Positions 7,084-10,980 of a stretch of 13,602 bases of DNA are shown one piece after another. Source of the stretch: an uncultured Verrucomicrobiota bacterium. GTDB lineage: Bacteria > Verrucomicrobiota > Kiritimatiellia > RFP12 > UBA1067. The position numbers were made by a program, and so were the translations under genes. A model generated the notes under the pieces. That model saw nothing but the letters and a program-made list of their open reading frames with translations, had not been told where the DNA came from and did not search any database. How positions within the stretch are numbered: position 1 is the first letter of the stretch; every line of letters starts with the position of its first letter. The stretch covers positions 1 through 13,602 of the forward strand of contig CALZAJ010000020.1 of NCBI GenBank assembly GCA_945613785.1. Reading direction: 5' to 3'.

Positions 7084-7992
7084 TCAAACGGCACCGAACG
7101 GACTCAGGTTCATCAGCGCATTGACACGATCTTCGATCGGCGGATGCGAGGCGAAGAGCGAACCGATGCCTCCAGTGATGCCGAAGGCCTTCATGGAGTT
7201 GGGCATGGCGCCGGGCCTGAGTCCGCCCAGTCGCTTCAGCGCCGCAATCATCGGCATCGGCGAACCGAGGAGCTCCGCCGAACCCGCGTCGGCCGCAAAC
7301 TCACGACGACGGCTGTACCACATGACGATCATCGAGGCAAAGATGCCGAAGACCGTCTGCAGGACCTGTCGCAAAAGATAACCGAGGCCGTAGCTGCTGC
7401 GGCTGCGACGCTTTTCGGTATCCTTCGACAGCGCGCTTTCGATCACGGCCGCGAGGATGTAGGAGAAGAAGATGACGAAGGTATTGATGACGCCCTGGGT
7501 CAGACTCATCGTCACCATGTCGCCATTACGCACGTGCGAGATCTCATGTCCGAGCACGGCACGCAACTCCTCCCGGCTCATCTCCTGCATGATGCCGGTC
7601 GAGACGGCCACCAGTGCCGAGTTCTTGAACGCACCCGTCGCAAAGGCGTTAGCCTGACCGGGATAGATCGCGACCTCCGGCATCTTAATGCCCGCACGAT
7701 GCGCCAGGTCCTCGACCGTACGGACGAGCCACGCCTCCTCGTCGCCCTCCTTGCCCGTGATGGTCTTGCAGTTCATCGACCGCCGGACCATCGTCTTGGA
7801 CAGAAACAGCGACACCAGCGACCCCGCCATGCCGAAGACGAAGGAGAAGGCCAGCAACGGCAACCACGAGGCACCGTCTTGCGCCAGCTCGGAGATTTCA
7901 ACGCCACAGAAGGACATCACGACGGAAGCGACGAGCGTCAGCATGGCCACGGCCGCCAGATTCGTCAACAGAAAAAGGAGAATACGCTTCAT
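7084..7992 (-). CDS. htpX: HtpX-type M48 membrane zinc protease
   Basis: Inner-membrane metalloprotease that degrades misfolded membrane proteins, with its active site on the cytoplasmic side. The 302 residues show two N-terminal helices (about 4-26 and 44-66) and the zinc site HEISH preceded by ELRAVLG (motif near residue 145). Two further hydrophobic segments follow (NTFVIFFSYILAAVIE and QTVFGIFASMIVMWY), then the third zinc ligand region RRREFAADAGSAEL. The C terminus has FASHPPIEDRVNAL, the usual HtpX ending. Length and order match E. coli HtpX (about 293). ATG 7990-7992 begins MKRILLF, as in the family. There is no Shine-Dalgarno site and a -10 element lies only 8 bp upstream, so the mRNA may be leaderless. 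It heads the probable toroid-exbB-exbD-tonB operon. Confidence 0.93.
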   Translation of the reverse strand: MKRILLFLLTNLAAVAMLTLVASVVMSFCGVEISELAQDGASWLPLLAFSFVFGMAGSLVSLFLSKTMVRRSMNCKTITGKEGDEEAWLVRTVEDLAHRAGIKMPEVAIYPGQANAFATGAFKNSALVAVSTGIMQEMSREELRAVLGHEISHVRNGDMVTMSLTQGVINTFVIFFSYILAAVIESALSKDTEKRRSRSSYGLGYLLRQVLQTVFGIFASMIVMWYSRRREFAADAGSAELLGSPMPMIAALKRLGGLRPGAMPNSMKAFGITGGIGSLFASHPPIEDRVNALMNLSPFGAV

Positions 7993-8000
7993 AGGTCAAG

Positions 8001-8009
8001 ATTATACCA
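8001..8009 (-). promoter_or_regulatory. Extended -10 promoter just upstream of htpX
   Basis: The minus strand reads TGGTATAAT, then CTTGACCT, then the htpX ATG. A start site 6-9 nt past the -10 gives a leader of about 0-5 nt. The upstream T-tract and stem of the terminator at 8009-8049 occupy the place of the spacer and -35, and no -35 hexamer is seen. Confidence 0.55.
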
Positions 8010-8049
8010 AAAAGCAAAGGGTCCGGCATGACTGCCAGACCCCTTGCTT
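8009..8049 (-). terminator. Strong intrinsic terminator of the hisG-bS22 unit
   Basis: On the minus strand a 16-bp stem is formed by AAGCAAGGGGTCTGGC and GCCGGACCCTTTGCTT, with two G-U wobbles and a 6-nt loop (AGTCAT). The 3' arm runs into TTTTT. It begins 17 nt after the stop codon of the small ribosomal protein gene. On the plus strand there is no T-tract, so it acts in one direction. Confidence 0.93.
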
Positions 8050-8066
8050 GACGTTTGAAGCGCCGC

Positions 8067-8156
8067 TTATTTGTTCTTATGACGCTGCGCCTTCATGCGC
8101 TTGTCGTATTTGTGCTTCGACATTTTTTTGCGGCGCTTCTTCTTGATGGAACCCAT
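8067..8156 (-). CDS. Tiny basic ribosomal protein, AURKAIP1/COX24 (bS22/mS38) family
   Basis: A 29-codon gene: MGSIKKKRRKKMSKHK, then YDKRM, then KAQRHKNK, with 15 Lys/Arg. The start MGSxxKKRRKKMxKxK is the signature of the short basic proteins related to mitochondrial mS38 (AURKAIP1/Cox24) and to mycobacterial small-subunit protein bS22, which contact 16S rRNA near the decoding region. AAGGAG sits 7 nt before the ATG, a better ribosome site than those of most neighbours, fitting high expression. It lies 48 nt downstream of hisG and is followed by the strong terminator at 8009-8049. The call rests on the N-terminal motif and size. Confidence 0.85.
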   Translation of the reverse strand: MGSIKKKRRKKMSKHKYDKRMKAQRHKNK

Positions 8157-8204
8157 GGTTTACTCCTTAGTTGTTTGTCAGGCTAGCTATGCCTGTTTTT
8201 CTGA

Positions 8205-9080
8205 TCAGAAAATGATCTTGTTGAGCGGGAGCTCGATGATGCCCGTCGCACCAGCCGCCTTGAGCTGCGGGATGATGTCACGGACCTTCTTCTCCTCGAC
8301 GACGGACTCGACGGCGAACCAATCGGCATCGTGAAGCTTGTTCACGGTCGGCGAGTTGATGGCCGGCATCGCCTTGACGACCTTGTCGAGCGTCTTGGCG
8401 GGAGCGTTGCACTTGAGGAGGACGCGACGCTGAGCGTCAAGCGCGCCGAGAAGGAGCATCTTGAGCTGCTCGAGCTTCTCGCGCTTCGCCTTGTTCTTCC
8501 AGCTCTCCTTGTTCGCGATGAAACGCGTCGTGGAGGTGAGGATCGTGTCGACGATGCGGAGATTGTTCGCGCGGAGCGAGCTGCCCGTCTCGGTCAGGTC
8601 GACGATCGCGTCGACGAGCTCGGGGGCCTTCACTTCGGTCGCACCCCAGGAGAACTCGACATCGGCCTTGACCTTGTTCTTCTTGAGGTAGTTCTTGACG
8701 ATGCCGATCGCCTCAGTCGCGATCGTCTTGCCGTTCAGGTCCTTGACGGACTTGATCTTGGAATCGTTCGGAACCGCGATGACCCAGCGAACCGGATTCG
8801 AAGTCGCCTTCGAGTAGTTGAGCTCGCAGATCTCCTCGACCTTGCCGACATTGCCGTTCTCGTAGATCCAGTCGAAACCGCAGATGCCAGCATCGATCTT
8901 GCCAAGCTTCACATAGCGGCTCATTTCCTGCGGACGCAGGAGACGGCACTTGATTTCCTCATCGTCAATGGACGGATAGTAGCTGCGGCTGGAGCAGGAC
9001 ACATTGAAGCCCGCGCGCTTGAAAAGCGCGAAGGTGGATTCCTGCAAGCTGCCCTTCGGAAGACCTAATACAATAGCCAT
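8205..9080 (-). CDS. hisG: ATP phosphoribosyltransferase, long form
   Basis: Catalyses the first step of histidine synthesis, ATP + PRPP to phosphoribosyl-ATP, in the cytoplasm. The 291 residues begin IVLGLPKGSLQESTFALFKRAGF, the family N terminus, with the substrate-site segments DAGICGFDWI and, in the PRPP-binding region, DAIVDLTETGSSLRANNL. The final ~80 residues (from LKCNAPAKTLDKVVKAMPAINSPTV) match the C-terminal regulatory ACT-like domain of long-form HisG, which binds histidine for feedback inhibition; this form does not need HisZ. ATG 9078-9080 is preceded by AGGTAG. Other his genes are absent nearby, so hisG stands apart from a his operon and shares its transcript with a small ribosomal protein gene. 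Confidence 0.95.
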   Translation of the reverse strand: MAIVLGLPKGSLQESTFALFKRAGFNVSCSSRSYYPSIDDEEIKCRLLRPQEMSRYVKLGKIDAGICGFDWIYENGNVGKVEEICELNYSKATSNPVRWVIAVPNDSKIKSVKDLNGKTIATEAIGIVKNYLKKNKVKADVEFSWGATEVKAPELVDAIVDLTETGSSLRANNLRIVDTILTSTTRFIANKESWKNKAKREKLEQLKMLLLGALDAQRRVLLKCNAPAKTLDKVVKAMPAINSPTVNKLHDADWFAVESVVEEKKVRDIIPQLKAAGATGIIELPLNKIIF

Positions 9081-9110
9081 TGTTCTACCTATTTTGTGGT
9101 GAATTCGCTA

Positions 9111-9136
9111 ATTATATCACATTCTTGTGAGATAAT
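9111..9136. promoter_or_regulatory. 26-bp near-palindrome over the hisG promoter, candidate operator
   Basis: Plus-strand arms ATTATATCACA and TGTGAGATAAT flank a TTCT centre and match as an inverted repeat at 10 of 11 positions. The palindrome covers the -10 hexamer and most of the spacer, so a protein bound there would block RNA polymerase. Because it lies upstream of the start site it is unlikely to act as RNA for hisG, and no T-tract follows it on either strand. The half-site order TCACA-N4-TGTGA is the inverse of a CRP site. Confidence 0.6.
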
Positions 9137-9140
9137 GCAA
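9111..9140 (-). promoter_or_regulatory. hisG promoter
   Basis: The minus strand carries TTGCAT (9135-9140) as a weak -35, an 18-bp spacer, and an extended -10 TGATATAAT (9111-9119). The expected start near 9104 gives a leader of about 24 nt. The leader is too short for a histidine attenuator peptide. Confidence 0.7.
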
Positions 9141-9174
9141 CCCCACCCCGAAACTTGACGCGCCACGGCGGATC

Positions 9175-9309
9175 CTACCGCCAGGATGGGGCGAGGTACG
9201 CCTTCGAAGGCAGCCTCTCGATGGCATGGAAGCAAGGATGCCGAATGGTCTCCTCCAGGCCGAAGATCTCGCCCAGCGAGAATTCGCCACGAAACTTCCG
9301 CAACGAGTG
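9175..9309 (-). pseudogene. Decayed 3' fragment of a paralogue of the downstream secreted-protein gene
   Basis: Translating the minus strand in the same frame as the neighbouring gene, after its stop (9319) and a second TGA (9310), gives about 44 open codons ending at TAG 9175-9177. The core KFRGEFSLGEIF then GLEETIRHPCFHAIERLPSK aligns without gaps to the intact gene's C terminus, KYGGSYSEGEIL then DLHATILHPSFQSIERLRSE. By eye 17 of 34 residues are identical, including GEI, HP-F and IERL. There is no start codon or ribosome site and no upstream homology, so only the 3' end of a former gene remains. Its G+C is about 61% by hand count over 9181-9300, well above the ~46% of the intact copy. Confidence 0.75.
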
Positions 9310-9318
9310 TCACTCTTC

Positions 9319-10467
9319 TCATTTCAAGCCATCTGTTGCATCAAGCATTTCGCTGCGCAAACGCTCGATGGACTGAAAGCTTGGATGTAAGATTGTTGCG
9401 TGCAGGTCAAGTATCTCGCCCTCGGAATATGAGCCACCATATTTACGTGCAGACTGCGAGTAGCATCCGTCAGCATCCCTACCGAGAATAATGACGGCTG
9501 GCTTTGAGTCTTTATAGCAAGATGTCACGAGAAGGAAATCATTTGTCAAAGCTCTCACGACGGGATCCAACGCGGTATAGCCGTAACGTCGATCCTTGTT
9601 CTGCCACACAGTTTCTTTTGCCGGCAGGAATCTGTCCCCTTCATTTATATACAGCTTCCAGGTCAGCGTGCTCTGCGTCGGATCCGCACGAGCAAGGTAA
9701 TAATCGGTATCACCGTCAAGATCGGCATCAAATGCAACGCATCTCGCGCGCATTGCATCGTCCAGCTCTGCCGCTTTCACAAGAGCTCGCTTATGGTCGA
9801 GCGGAATCGCCCTGATGTCATGCGCGCGCTTGCCGTGCACACCTGTCCCTTGCTGGGTATACCGTATGTCAAACCCCTTGCTTACTACGGGGCGCACATT
9901 ACTTAACTTCCTGAAACTTGGATTCTTCAGAATCATGTCAACACCGCCCGTTATGCAGTCATAACTGTAGACGCCCGCTTTCAACGACTGTATCCTGAAA
10001 GCGCCGGTGCTCGCCGAAACCCGTTCGCCGTTGACGTATTTCTCACAACATGCTGGCCAACACACCATAAACGGCACATTGCCTTCATTATCAACTTCGA
10101 AGAAGTTTGTCGGCGCACACATTATGCGACTTATGTCATCAAGTCCTCTCGCATAAGCAACATTGCCGTCTTCCCCCAAGAAAGCATAATCCCACGTGAA
10201 GAGCCGGTCGGTTTGACCATCCGGATTAGCAACCAGGGCCTCCGCCCTTCCGTCCTGGTCTATGTCAAAGAAAAACGCATACAGAATCCACTCGTCCGAC
10301 GAGAACCAATCATACGGGCTTGCACATTCTGTATACTTCTTCAGAAATGCACTTCGTTCCGCAAACGCTTCCTCATGGGCAAACACATGAAACGACAGCA
10401 TCAAGTTCACTGCAAGCGCAGCAACACACAAACGGACGGAGTTAATCCTGTGATGTACGTGCGGCAT
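9319..10467 (-). CDS. Secreted protein with DxDxDG calcium-type loops; candidate immunity partner
   Basis: No named family is recognised. The 382-residue product has a Sec signal peptide (RINSVRLCVAALAVNLMLSF, cleavage probably after FHVFA near residue 30), so it acts in the periplasm or outside. Two EF-hand-like/FG-GAP-type loops are present: DIDQDGRAE (about 68-76) and DADLDGDTD (about 245-253). There is a Cys pair in PACCEKY. I chose ATG 10465-10467 (MPHVHH) because AGAAAGG lies upstream at fair spacing; ATGs at 10494 and 10488 are possible. It overlaps the 3' end of the giant gene by 26 nt, so both are probably translated from one message. G+C is about 46% in four sampled 60-nt blocks. 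The overlap, signal peptide and decayed paralogue after it suggest an immunity protein against the lysozyme-like tip; a plain FG-GAP-type secreted protein is the alternative. Confidence 0.8.
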   Translation of the reverse strand: MPHVHHRINSVRLCVAALAVNLMLSFHVFAHEEAFAERSAFLKKYTECASPYDWFSSDEWILYAFFFDIDQDGRAEALVANPDGQTDRLFTWDYAFLGEDGNVAYARGLDDISRIMCAPTNFFEVDNEGNVPFMVCWPACCEKYVNGERVSASTGAFRIQSLKAGVYSYDCITGGVDMILKNPSFRKLSNVRPVVSKGFDIRYTQQGTGVHGKRAHDIRAIPLDHKRALVKAAELDDAMRARCVAFDADLDGDTDYYLARADPTQSTLTWKLYINEGDRFLPAKETVWQNKDRRYGYTALDPVVRALTNDFLLVTSCYKDSKPAVIILGRDADGCYSQSARKYGGSYSEGEILDLHATILHPSFQSIERLRSEMLDATDGLK

Positions 10468-10980
10468 CTTCACAAACCTTTCTGACATAATCATTCACAT
10501 TCGTTACGAACGTCCAGGAGCCATTACTCTCGTTAAAGTGCACAGGGCTGCGGAAATTGCGACCTGACACAACTCGCTCAACCACCCCGCTCGAGCCATT
10601 ATACAATGTCAACAACGCCCAGTCCTTTGCCGATACGGATACACCATGGATATTCGTACTGACCGAGTCCGGCTCAGACCAATTCGGCGACAATCTGTAC
10701 GCCGATCTATAATACCCTATAAAACGATTGTATGTCCGAAGCTTCTCGGACAGCGTGGCGTTCATTTGCGAAACGTTATCTTGCCAATTATAAACAGTGC
10801 GTGCAACAACTCCAGTCCTTCCTCTGTCAATCTGGCACATACCCCAACCCCATCGGGCATCTCCGCTCGTCTTATTGGGGAGTTCAATCTTTGGACCAGC
10901 GGGATTGAACTGATTGTAAGCTCGACTTCCTTGCTTGCTCTCATGCTTGGCGATCATCCAGGCGAAGTCCCTGAAGTCCG
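9319..10980. other. Low-G+C module: toxin-like tip plus downstream gene
   Basis: By hand count G+C is 268/540 (50%) over 10441-10980 and about 46% in sampled blocks of 9841-10320. It is 77/120 (64%) over 11041-11160, inside the same reading frame of the giant gene. The change falls at about codon 870 of that frame, where the lysozyme-like part begins. The fragment 9181-9300 is again about 61%. This marks a block of different origin from its flanks; no insertion-sequence ends or integrase are seen. Confidence 0.6.

Noticed and set aside
9111..9136. CRP-type binding site at hisG
   Set aside because: The half-sites are arranged TCACA-N4-TGTGA, the inverse of the CRP order TGTGA-N6-TCACA, so the palindrome is likelier for another regulator.
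9089..9322. 77-codon minus-strand frame upstream of hisG
   Set aside because: It runs through the hisG promoter and over the decayed homologous fragment in another frame, lacks a ribosome site and has no family look.
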